Positions 1-12,300 of a DNA stretch of 64,000 nucleotides are shown here, in pieces; positions within the stretch are counted from its first letter, which is position 1; every line of letters begins with the position of its first letter. Location of the stretch: the NCBI GenBank assembly GCA_012064415.1, contig SSNU01000132.1:362236-426235 (forward strand). The letters are read 5' to 3'. The notes beneath the pieces were generated by a model. That model did not search any database. It was not told the DNA's origin and was given only the letters and a program-made list of their open reading frames with translations. The DNA is from Gyrodactylus bullatarudis. Lineage: Eukaryota > Platyhelminthes > Monogenea > Gyrodactylidea > Gyrodactylidae. The translations under genes were made by a program, and so were the position numbers.

Positions 1-348
1 AATATCCAAATATCCGAATAATTCAGATAGGGCCTGAAATTTTTAAGATTTTTTGAAAATTTTATTTTGAACAAAAAAAATTCAAGCTAAAGTTGTGTTA
101 AAATAATACTGTTCAACAATATTGAAGTCAAAATTTTGTATTTTCATAGCTAGATTTTGATTCGCTGATTTAGAAATCTCTACAGATACTGGATCTGATG
201 TTTGGATTTGGGTTCATACGGCTTCAATAACTACTAGTTATGTCGATACATCGAACTTTTGATATTAAACTGGACTATCTCAAGAAATTATTTCTATCTA
301 AATTTATTTCGTTCTATGTGCTTGGGACAATTAATATCATGAATTTAC
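1..348. other. Intron or downstream part of the Munc13-like gene
   Basis: The last exon I can support ends at 349 with a GTAAAT donor on the minus strand. The remaining bases are AT-rich. A weak open stretch near 188-235 (minus) did not match the expected protein convincingly, so I did not call it coding. The C-terminal C2 exons should lie to the left of the window. Confidence 0.5.
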
Positions 349-3300
349 TTTTGGACATGGAATTGAGGTGGAAGCCCAGCTCAGATTGAAAACACTCTTG
401 TGAATTTCTGGTCTCATCTAAAAAATAAAATTTTTATTTAATAAGATCCAGTGAAAATTTTTATTACCATCAAAAATCTAAATCAGCCTGATGAAATCAT
501 CTGTTTTTTATTGATTCGATTAGATGAACAGGTTTACTAGAGATGAGTTATTAAAGATATTCTGGAAATAGTTTTGCATAAGCCAATACCAAAAAACTAT
601 TTATTTTTGAGCGGAATTGAATCAATTTCTTCAAAGGGTAAAAATTGTCCTTATAATCCGGATTAGAGAAAATCATATTTTTTGTTTGATAAAAATTGAT
701 ACCAACTTCATATGCCGTTCAAATCATATTTTTTCTATGATGAATTATTAAAGATATAGGATTGAAGAAGTTTAATAATCTAATAAGCATACCTTGGCAG
801 ATACTCTCTGCATTATGTGAATTATTTTATTTCCAATCGAGCTCGTCTGCTCTGCATGTAATCGATATAGGGAAGGAATGATAACATCGGAAGCTGGGGT
901 TTGTCTATTAAGGATGGGCGAGGAAGGATTCGAAATTATGTTCGATGGCTGTGTTGTACTGATTGAAGATTGATTTTGATTCAAAATCTTTGAGTGAATT
1001 TGATCCCAGTGTAAAGCTTGTGGGAGGCTTGTGACACGTGAAAGAACCAAATCCAAATTATTCAATGCAATACACAGCTCTGGAGTTATCTCAAAGGAAC
1101 TCTTTTCATCGCAAAAACCACTGAGGCGTAGCTTCTCTTGCAATCTCTCCGAGTAGATCAAACCAGATGCTGATATTCCCTTTAATAAAAAATGAATATT
1201 TCATTTTATAAAAAAATAATTTCACAAGGCAAAAAAGTTACATTTCGATAATTTTTTTCGACTATCCCAAAAATAAATAATAAACTGCAATGTTTAGCTC
1301 AGTTATGTCGATCAATGAATTTAATATGGAACTGTAAATAATAACTTTGGTAAAAGCTAGTTTTCCAAATATTTTTAATCTGTTAGATAAACTAATTATT
1401 CTAAACAAAAAAATAATTTTTCGTTAACTTTTATCACAAAAGTTTATTTTTAGATTTTCCATAAATAAAAAATGATAACCGAAAAAATCCCATTTAGAAG
1501 GAAATTAGATTGTAATTTATTAAAATAAAAGAATATTAATTCAACTATAAAATTTCTAGAAAAATACTAACCTTGCTAATTTTTATGGTGAAATCCAAGA
1601 TTGTTGAACGATCTGGCCATGAGACTAGATGCCAGGCATCAATGAGCCATTGCATATTATAGACAAACTGAATTACAGACCATGAACATCCTGGTATTGA
1701 TTTGAGAATAAACTGTTCCTCTTTAGATATGAGACTGTCGTCTTCTTCCTCGGAATAAGGCAAAAAATTTTCATCAAACATTTTAGGCTCATGCTGGCGT
1801 TCTCTCGTGAATGAGGTCGAGAATGGATCGGTTATTACGGAATTTTGAAACTAAAAGTACAATTAATTTTAAATAATAATAAAAAATTGAAAATCTAGCA
1901 AAATAATACCTTATTTTTTCCTAAACCTCAGTAGATTGATTGCTATTACAGATGGAAAACTAGAGCGCTGATTGTTTTTTTGGTTTTTTCTGGATCTAGG
2001 GAAAAGCTTAATATTATATCATTAAAACAAAGGATTTCCAGGTTTTATATAAGAAAATTTTATAATCAGCTTTTAAAGACTTAATAAAGGAAATTGTACA
2101 AAATATAAATACTCTGGATCTGATTGGTACTGCTTCTTACTATTTTATGAGTGCATTTATGAGTTTGGATGTGTATTCCTTAATAATATGCATACAGTAT
2201 GTATTAAATACTTATCTACTTATATTTATATTCTCAAACAAGAATTAATTTTCTAAGGTTATTAACAGTAAAGTCAGTCAATGTTGAATAAAAATACGTT
2301 CTAGCTTTGAGACAATTTTTTCTGGTTTTTGAATTAGTTTTTCTTCTTCAACCACGTAAACTCACTAAAATAAGCTTAATCAAAAAAATGTTGCTTACTT
2401 TTTCAATTGCAAGGTCTTTCAGAAAGCTAACGATAAGCTGTATTGTTGAATTTTCTATCCATTCATGTAGTACAGGAACGAACCAGCTGCTGAAGTTTAT
2501 TTGATCTAGTTCAGAAAGTTCTCTAGAAAAATTTATTATAAACTACGTAATGACACAAGATATGAAAAAAACTAACCTTTCTGGATCGATTTTTCCTTTG
2601 AGCTTGATCAAATCATAGAGGCTTATGAACAGCCCGAAAAGATCATGTATCAAAACTAAATAATTAATATAATCCTCAGTTTCTTTCTGGCGGGTACTTT
2701 TAGCATTTTCACCGTTTGAGTTGACGCTATTATTAACGATAGGACTAAAGGTTATTGATTTATTGTATAGGCCAGTGGTCGAGGGATTAACCATTCTGAG
2801 TGTACTCAAACAGTCTGAGTTTTCTTGGGATAGGAGAGAAAATTTTTGTCGAACTCTGCAACAATTTGAGAGCTCATTTAGAAGATCTGTATTTACAAGT
2901 TCAGCTTTTAACTAGGGAAGAAAATATAATCAATAAATACTAGAAAGAAATCATTCGGTTGCTAACTAAATTTTGTTGTCAAGCTAATAATAAATTTTAC
3001 AGTGAGCTAAGAGAAATTGAAAAATATCAAGGTACTCACTTCTAAAATATAGGTTTTGTATAAATTTTTGGATATTGAAACATCAAAATAAGGTGCCATA
3101 ACTAGGTCATAATAACTATAGGCTTTGTTTACATCATCTATTAGTACACCGAGAATTTTCATATATTTTTGAGTTGGATTGCCGTTTGCCTGATGAAAAA
3201 TGTTAACTTAATTTACTAATTTAATAATATCTGGAGATAATCTAAGCCGCTGTTCTTATTATCAAGCGGCCAGAATTGTATAGAACAAAAATAGTAATTA

Positions 3301-6300
3301 TCGATGTTCAAAGAAATAATATTTCTAAATATTCTATGAAAAGTTCGGGGAAACATTTGCATCTATGCGATAATTCATTACTGAAAATTCTAACTCACTG
3401 TTGGGACACCGGTAATGAACTGATTGCGTACTTTTTGAAAACGATTTGATGCACATTTCTAGAAAAGTTGTTATTTTCAAGTAAACTAAAAATCTTGACG
3501 AGAGGAACGATAGAAACACTTTTTACTAACACATAATCAAACAACAGTTGACACTTGACAACAATATACTGGTAAAAACTATTGCTAACTCTAAAAGTGG
3601 AATTCAAGTCCGAATGGAGAGCATTTGAAAATGGACAACAGAATTGATATAGTCCTGATCCGTGGAGATTTTTAAGAGACCTAAAAAGTGATTCAACCAA
3701 TTTAATCAATCATGTAGTTATCATTGGAAGTATTAAGAAATGGAACCATTTAAATAATTTTAAATACACTCAGTAGCTTAATGGTACAGTCGTGTTCAGT
3801 AGTAGTACAAGTGGAAGAAAGTATATTCAAGAAAAAAAAACCGTTTTGTAAATAAGCAACATGTAGAAATTACAGTGTTTTTAGACAATTAACCTACTAG
3901 CAAAGTGTGGTCACTGGTAATTACTATATCCATATGAACTCTAACTTGATGGAGATTGTCTTCTCACACCTAGATTTTAGAAATTCGGATAAGCAAGTGT
4001 TCGAATCCTGGCTATGGTGTACTGACGAGTCCTAATAAGGACGAAATGCGTCTACATCTGCAACCGTGAGTTGAATATTATTTGACTCTCTTATGGAATT
4101 GCTTTGCTAGTAGTTTAATTGTCTAAAAACCCCGTTTTATCAAATATCATTTGCAAAGCATTTGTGATTAGAATTAGGTCCATTAAAATCAGAATGAAGT
4201 CGGAACTGTTTCGTAATGGTCTAGGTAGAGTGCTGAAATTTTATTCATTCAGTTATAATTGATAACTTATAAAATTAATTTATCGAATTTTTTTTACTAC
4301 TAATATGCTACTAATATGTATGTATCAGAACACTCAATTTGATGGGAATTTGCAGTAAAAAGTAAATTTTCCCTCTCAATTCATATTTAAAATGGTACAT
4401 ACTTGAAAATGTTTGTCAAATGAATTTTATTTGAAGGGCCATCTTCGTTAAAGATATCGAAAATGTATGTAAGCATCTTCAATGAGAACTCAGTGAATCT
4501 CGAGAAGCTCTTTGATAACCAGCTCATCTATTAAAGAAGAAAGAAATTGATTAGGGGAACAGAAAAATCCTCTTTCTCGAATATTCCATTGAAAAAAATG
4601 CATTTGAAGAAATTTTACCGTGACTAAAGAAAAAGAATTTCTACCGATCTTTCAAAATTTTCCTACTTTTTGTTCATGATAAATGGTGGATTTGAGAGTA
4701 GAACGAATTAAGATTTCCTGAGAATAATAGATCCCTTTTCAGTTGTTAATTTGAATAAATAAAACCTAGGGGAAATATTGTAAGAATTGAAAATTTTCAA
4801 TGGTTTCAAAATACGCTGATAACGAAGACATCTTTCCAAAAATTGACCCTTTTTAGACCCTGAAAAGAGCTAAAAAATTTATCTTAAGTGCTGACTTCAT
4901 CGTGATAATATATTCGAATTCTAAGGGTATGGTTTCCTCTTTTTTCTTTTAACACTTTAGCTGAATTTTCTAAACATGTTAATTAATGAAAATTATCTTA
5001 CTCTTACAAACAAAAGTTATCTTTAATTTGTCTTGAAATTCTGAACAAATCATTCGAAATAAAGTTAGTTCAGAAAAGTGGTAAATAAACAGATTTATTC
5101 CGAAAATTGAAAGTGTATTAAAACCAAGTTTACATTTCTAGAAGCATCATCAGTGGTAATTCTTCAAAAATGAAATAAGTTTTGTGTTTTTCAGCTTACA
5201 TTTCTATTGTTATTTTCTTTGACATTCACTTTTCATAAAGTGAATTCATAATTTGCAGAATATTATCTTGAATAAACTCTTGGCTTATATCATTTTTGAA
5301 GAATTACCACGGATGATGCTTCGATCTACATTTGGCTTTAAAATATCTTCTTTCAATTTTCTAAAACAGAATTATGACTTAAGAAAGTTATCAGACTAAT
5401 ATATGACTCTCTGGGACTTGAAAGGTTAAAATTTCTTACTCAAGGTAATAATAATAATAGCAGGATATTTAATTTTTATTATTCTTGAAAGCTAATACAT
5501 TTCGCTTTTCTTCTTCAATGTATTTATAAATGTTTTTGAAGAAATTCGCATATATTATGCATACTTTGAAATTGAATATTTAAAACTTTAAATACTTGAA
5601 ATCATCACGAGAGGAATCATCAGATAATGAATCGGACGAGTTGTATGAAGATGCGCATTTGAGATTGACATTACAATTTTAGTTATAGAGAATGAGAGCT
5701 TTTATAACAAAAACTCTAAATGTAATGTAAATACAGTAGTAGTAAATAGATGAATAGATTGAAAATGGGATAATATTTTCCACTCGATCAAATTTAATTC
5801 GATCTTACTCTTTCACTCGATTTATCGAGAAATTTTTTTCTGATCAATAGATATTCTTCGATATATATATAATATGTATGTTCATAATAAATAATCTCGA
5901 CTGTATTATTATATAATAATGAATATAAATTTGAGTAAATTAATATTGATAAGTATGATGTCGAAAGGATTAACTTGGAAGATGAGTAGGCCAATACTTT
6001 ATGCCAAGAAGCAAGAGTCATATTAGACATCAGAAAATGATAGAACATTTAGATTTTAATGCAAACAAATTGTAAACAGGGAACGGAGAAGGAAAAGATG
6101 GACTGAGCAGTTACAAGAACAATTATTGCAGTATCCCTACCTCCCCTTGTCAACATCAAAAGTTTAATCTGACTAACCAATCAGAGGATTCAATAACTCT
6201 ATTGATATTCTGTATAAATATCAAGCCGGTGTAAGAGTCTGACGAGATCCGGTTAAATAGAAGCTTTACTACATCCCCATTAACCCTCGCCCAGGAATTG

Positions 6301-9300
6301 ACAAAAATGACATAGGAAAATCAATACAAATGGGGTCTCTGAGGACCCCATTTCCAGGGCGAGGGTTAAAAAATTCAATAAATGTAATAAAGAGGAATTG
6401 TAATCTATCATTAAAAATACAAACTTGAAATAACTTCTCAAGTCGGTGTAAGGTCTGAAGAGTGCTGACGAAAATAAAAGTTTTTATTCACCTAAATAAC
6501 CACTTTCTTCGTTCTAACTACCAGCATGACCATTGATCAGCTCTCTAAGAATATTTTCGGGGAAATAAGGAAATTATTGTCTCAAAACTTGAAATATTTA
6601 TGTCTCAGGAAGTTTATAATTATTGAACAAATTTTTCAGGCCAAATGATAAATACCATTTGATAATACACTGAATACATCTTTTGTAATATAAAATAATG
6701 ATAGAGTTTTTGAAAATTTCTCACCTCTTCGTCGTTGAGGGAATTTGGCTTCCATAACTGTAACAAGTTTTGTATTAAATCGAGGAGAATTTGATAACTG
6801 AATCCGTATTCAGCATGCTTCTTTGAATAAGCAATCCATCGGCTGAAATGGTCAGAATAAAATCATTCATAAAGTAAAACTATCTAAATTCTGTATTCTA
6901 ACTTGCAGAAATTTATAACAGGCAACATCCAGAAGTAAGTATATGACTACAAAAATCCCTCTACTAATGAGTAATTTTTTTTTCAGGTTAACCTACTTTG
7001 AGGGCTTTTATCTTTCTTATTCCAAGTTAAAATTTACTGAAAATTTGAATAGCGAGAAATTAAAAAATTATAATTTTTTATTTGTTACCACTTGACATGA
7101 TTGGAGTGTGAAAACTAGGATTAACATACCAAAGGGCGATCTGAATATTTGTCATATCCCCTTGAATTGCATGTTGATGGAGAATGGTCTCGGCCAACTT
7201 TGATAGCTTTCCATCCCATTCACTTATTGGACACTACAAAAAAAAGTATAATTTATGAGTTAAATCTTGGAATGAATTTGATTAAGTTCTAGTTTCTAGG
7301 GATCTGATCAAATTAATTTTATATAAAGCCTCAATCAGAAAACTCTATCCTGTAATAAAACTATTGATGTTGATGCTGATAAGTTTTGAATAAAATAATT
7401 CTAGTCTAACTGAAAGAAATATGAGCACATTAAAAATGCCTTGGGATTTTAATGTTCAATGAATATTTAGAAACATGCCAAAGTCTGCAAGAATAAACCT
7501 AATTCACATGAAGATGAGAATTTACTATTTTTTATTGACAAAAAACTCAATATTTTTCTCCCGATTCACAGAAAAAAATAATTTTTTGAATTCTGAAAAG
7601 GAATGAGCTAATAAGATGCGGATATTCGAAAAAATTTCAATCTGACCAAAATTAGGCCGTTTTTCGAATTTCGAAAATGTACCAAATTTCCATCTTCTCA
7701 ACTTTTGAGCTCGAAATTTTTATCGATTTCGATGATTCGAAGTAGTTTGGTGATTATGTTTGGGATCAACATTAAAAGAAGAATTCGAATTTGGCCATAG
7801 AGATAGTGAAGATCTTACTGTTTCCAGATATAGGATAATTTGCCTTCGTAATAATCGAAAAATTCAAATGTTTCAATTTGCCACAGTAATGAGTCATTAC
7901 TAATGACAAACTTCAGTGAACTTCTACAGGTGAATTCGAATTCTTCTTTTAATGTTGATCCCAAACATAATCACCAAACTATTTCGAATCATCGAAATCG
8001 ATAAAAATTTTGAGCTCAAAAGTTGAGAAGATGGAAATTTGGTACATTTTCGAAATTCGAAAAACGGCCTAATTTTGGTCAGATTGAAATTTTTTCGAAT
8101 ATCCACATCTTATTAGCTCATTCCTTTCCAGAATTCAAAAAATTATTTTTTTCTGTGAATCTGGAGAAAAATATTGAGTTTTTTGTCAATAAAAAATAGT
8201 AAATTCTCATCTTCATGTGAATTAGGTTTAGTATTTTTTTATGATAAAATTCATTATAATTATCCAATCCTAATTTTTGATATTAGTTTTTCTTAAAACA
8301 AACTCGAAGAATTAAAAAAATATTCGTAACTAACTTTGAGATTTTTTATATCAAAGTTAAGGAATATCGACAAGAGAGCTTGATGCTGTTGAAGGTCACT
8401 CCAGTTATCTTCTTCTGCGATACCACGATCTTCTCTTGTTGATAGTGTCAACATTAACTGTATTTCACCTTGCATTTTAGACTTCATGGTCCGTCCAGTG
8501 AGTTTGAACCATTTTTCCACACCGTTTGAAGGTAAATCCTAAAATTTAATTTCTATCAATTCACTCAAAAGTCTTCTGATAAATTTAATTCATTAAAAGA
8601 AACTCTGGACAAGTTTAAAAACCAATCAAAACTCGATTTTTAACTTGATTTATTCGAAAAAAAGTTTTTTCTCGGACAGAATTTCAAATTAAAATTTGAA
8701 GTCTAGTTGTAATGAATTTTCAATTTAAAAATAAATAATTCTAATGAAGCAAAAACTAAAAAGTTAATAACAAAAATTATCCTCAGGGGCAAAAGTAGAT
8801 TGCGAGGAGATAATTCAATTAAAATTAGATTTTCCATTTCATTACATTTGATCCAGTCAGCTTTTTCAAATGATCTCGGTTTTACAAATAATGGATTTTA
8901 AGAACTCTGAATACCAAAATTCATATTTTTTAGTATCCAAATTAAGATCAATAAAGTTTTTCATTCATTCAATTTTGTTTAAAACGTTTATTGCTAAAAC
9001 AAATATATCATTAATATGATTTCGTTCCTCTAATGAAATATATTATCGAATTACAGAAAGAAAATCGGATTAAATTTCAACAGTGAAATTCTAGAGATTG
9101 AGAAATTATCAATAAAAAATGTTATCAAACATATCAAATTTATTCTCCTAAAAACTAAAAGAGAAATATTTTTAACATTGTTAAGTTTAGGGATTTACTC
9201 GATCGTAAATATTACTTGAAAATGTCATGAGTCTCTTTAGTTGAAAATTTAAACTAATTTTAAAGTGAGAATGTAGATTTTTATGATCAAAATAGAATTG

Positions 9301-12300
9301 AAAAATCACAATTTCTAAAGCTGATCTAAGGAATTAACTTAGTATAGACCTGTCCATCTGTACTTGATACGATATGATGTCAATAATATCGAACGATATC
9401 GAGTGTCAATATATGCTCGATATATTTTTGTGTAAAATATCGACATATTTCGATAGTACTAAGGCTTAGTATCAAATAGTAGTCAAATAAACTTTTATTT
9501 GAAAATCGAAAAAAAATTTTCAAACCCTGTTTTTGATCCATATTCTGAGATCTGATCTTGATCAAAAAAAAATTTTCTTTCTAAATTGATCTTTGTCTTT
9601 CGCAGTTTTTCGAGGTATTTTTGATTGGTTTGCAATAAAAATTTTAATAAAATAATCGTAATTCTAGCGTTAGCGTCAAATCTGAGGCGAAGACTATTTT
9701 CAGAACGATTTTACTTGCTTAGTATTGAAATTTTGAAGATTAAATACAATAATAAAAAAGATAATAATGGAGCCTATTTTTTATTGAATTGGGAAAATTG
9801 GAACTCATAATTTCCTGGTCGTATTCGAGTTCATGATGATAGAATTTAGATTTTTATAAAAATCATATCGAACTTTGCTTAGATTTCTTAATCCTTAACC
9901 ATTAATTTAGAGAAAGACAATTCAACAATAAATGAACGTTTTCAAAATTATCAAGTGAAATTTAAAGGAAATAAATAATTATTTCCACTTCTTCTCATAA
10001 TTATACACAAATAACAACGCTGTGGAAAGAAGTAACAAATCTAAAAAGATGTTTATACACGTGTGAAAAATTAGAGTTAAAGGCATAGAGTTTTTTTAAA
10101 GACAAGAAATAAATTTGAGTTCATTATTTTTTTCATGCCTTGAAGAAATAATCCAGGATCTTATGTTAGTAGGGAATTTTTTCATACGTTTAGTAACTAA
10201 GTCATGTGGAATATATAAAATAGTCTCGTTTTCAGAAGAAACTTAAAAAGAAGATGTCCCTTGTAGAAAATATCATGTAGTTATGAATTTAGGATTCAAA
10301 CCAAGAACTGTATTATAAATTTTACCTTTACGATCAAAATCTCGCGAATCCAAAGCACATCATCTATTTTGTTGATCTCACAATAGGAAGGTGATCAAAA
10401 TTAAGCAAAGAAACTGACCTAAAAATTAAAAAAATTTTTTGATAGACGTGTTGACGACGATACCCATATCAAGGAAATTGGAAAGAAAGCCTCGTGAAAA
10501 TTTTGATGTATATCAGTCTACCAACAAAGATGACTTATTTGTCTCTATTTTGATTGATTAAACAGATAAAATGCAAAATTTTGACAAAACTTTACAATCT
10601 ATCATTAATCTATCCATTATGTAATGTTTGATAAATGATTGCTGTTACTCCAGGTGGATTTGGGAGAAAAATAATTCTTATCCTTACCGCTTGAATGGTA
10701 TAGCAATTGATTCTTTTGTTTAAAGGGAGAGGAAACAGAGAAGAGTAAGATCATGGAGAAATTTCTGACTTATGACTCAACGAACGTTTGTTCTTCCGAG
10801 GAAAAACTAGAAAAATCAGACTTATTTAAGTTAGATATTAGACATGAGACTTAAGTACAAGACGAATCAGCTTGTTGTGTAAAGTTTATCGATAAAAAGT
10901 TTGATTTATCACTGTCCTTAATATTTTATGGATAAATTTGTGACACTCGACCGAAAAAAGGGTTTAATAGATTCATACTGAATAGTAAATTTAATGATTT
11001 TTCATTGAATCTTGGCATAGTTCTAGAGTTAATATTTACTCAAGCTTAAGATGGTCAATATAAAAATTATTTCAAACAATTAAATAAAAAGACAAACTGC
11101 CTGTTTCTCAGTCTTGTTTATTCTTAAAGGAAATTTTGGCTCTTTGTTCTACTTGCTTAAAAGAATAAACAGCAAAATTATTATTTCAACAAAAAGTTTG
11201 CATTGTAACTTGTACAAGAATAAAATTTTCCCAATTATCTGATGGAGTCGGTAAGGGAAATTTCTGGTCATATATATTGTGACAAATTTGAATAATTTGC
11301 AGATAAGGCATAATCGTCAAGTTTTCCTGAATTTTGAATCCTATTTTACCTACAATATTCGTGTTTATTGAACGAATAAGTAGAAAATCTATATATATTT
11401 TTATTTCCGAGGTAGATTTTACTGCTTTTTTATGCAAAAAGGAACAGAAACTGAAAAAATGTAAAATTGAATGAATTGAATTTCCTGGTAATTTTTTAAA
11501 ATTTCAACATAAGTTAATAAAAATCAAGTTTCCGTTTAATGTTTAGACTTTTATTAAATTTTAATTCCTGAAAAAACCCATTTATAGACATTAATTTACA
11601 TTGATTTTCATTACATACACTTGTGCACCAGTTTTCGTGCCTGAGAATGTGCACACCTTATTTTTCATGTCTTTCAAAACTAAAAGTAATCATCAACCTA
11701 CTAAGAAGTAGGACAAGTATACGAATAAAATTAATTTTGGTCAAAATTTTCATTTTTTCTGATTTTGATCTCAATTTGTAGGGAATTTTTTTCTGGTCAG
11801 ATCAGTACCCCCGCAAGCTAGTAAATTATTCATTAAACTCGAATAAGATTCCAAATTAAAATGAGGTTTTCATGAAAAAGAATGCGTGACCCTCTNNNNN
11901 NNNNNNNNNNNNNNNNNNNNNNNNNNNNNNNNNNNNNNNNNNNNNNNNNNNNNNNNNNNNNNNNNNNNNNNNNNNNNNNNNNNNNNNNNNNNNNNNNNNN
12001 NNNNNNNNNNNNNNNNNNNNNNNNNNNNNNNNNNNNNNNNNNNNNNNNNNNNNNNNNNNNNNNNNNNNNNNNNNNNNNNNNNNNNNNNNNNNNNNNNNNN
12101 NNNNNNNNNNNNNNNNNNNNNNNNNNNNNNNNNNNNNNNNNNNNNNNNNNNNNNNNNNNNNNNNNNNNNNNNNNNNNNNNNNNNNNNNNNNNNNNNNNNN
12201 NNNNNNNNNNNNNNNNNNNNNNNNNNNNNNNNNNNNNNNNNNNNNNNNNNNNNNNNNNNNNNNNNNNNNNNNNNNNNNNNNNNNNNNNNNNNNNNNNNNN

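Larger units (their letters stand above)
3877..4130. repeat. 254-bp segment with 29-bp terminal inverted repeats around a hammerhead ribozyme
   Basis: Arms 3877-3905 and 4102-4130 are reverse complements over 29 bp with one mismatch (outer end GTTTTTAGACAATTAA). Between them lie a Pol III B-box-like sequence (3999-4008) and the ribozyme core (4016-4058). I could not find a convincing target duplication directly outside the arms. It may be a non-autonomous element or a SINE-like retroposon; the sequence does not decide. Confidence 0.6.
3190..4398 (-). other. Munc13-like intron 12, host to the ribozyme element
   Basis: This 1.2-kb intron contains the hammerhead-bearing segment 3877-4130 on the plus strand, antisense to the host gene. 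A 104-codon open frame at 3395-3709 (minus) shows no family features and does not fit between the flanking exons without breaking frame, so I treat it as chance. Confidence 0.5.

Noticed and set aside
188..235. Candidate further exon of the Munc13-like gene (minus strand)
   Set aside because: The short open stretch after a possible acceptor does not resemble the expected post-MHD2 sequence and lacks a good donor.
3395..3709. 104-codon minus-strand frame inside Munc13-like intron 12
   Set aside because: It has no family features, and including it breaks the reading frame between exons 12 and 13.
3930..4017. Possible intact tRNA gene
   Set aside because: The B box and part of an acceptor and D stem can be drawn, but the T stem does not pair and no sound anticodon arm exists; kept only as a B-box-like site.
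6463..6475. Second hammerhead (CTGACGAAAA)
   Set aside because: Box I runs straight into A-rich sequence with no stem II or properly spaced GAAA.
9360..9470. Cluster of TCGATA/TATCGA words as a CRISPR-like or regulatory array
   Set aside because: Spacing is irregular and the words are simple AT-rich palindromes; no repeat-spacer structure is present.
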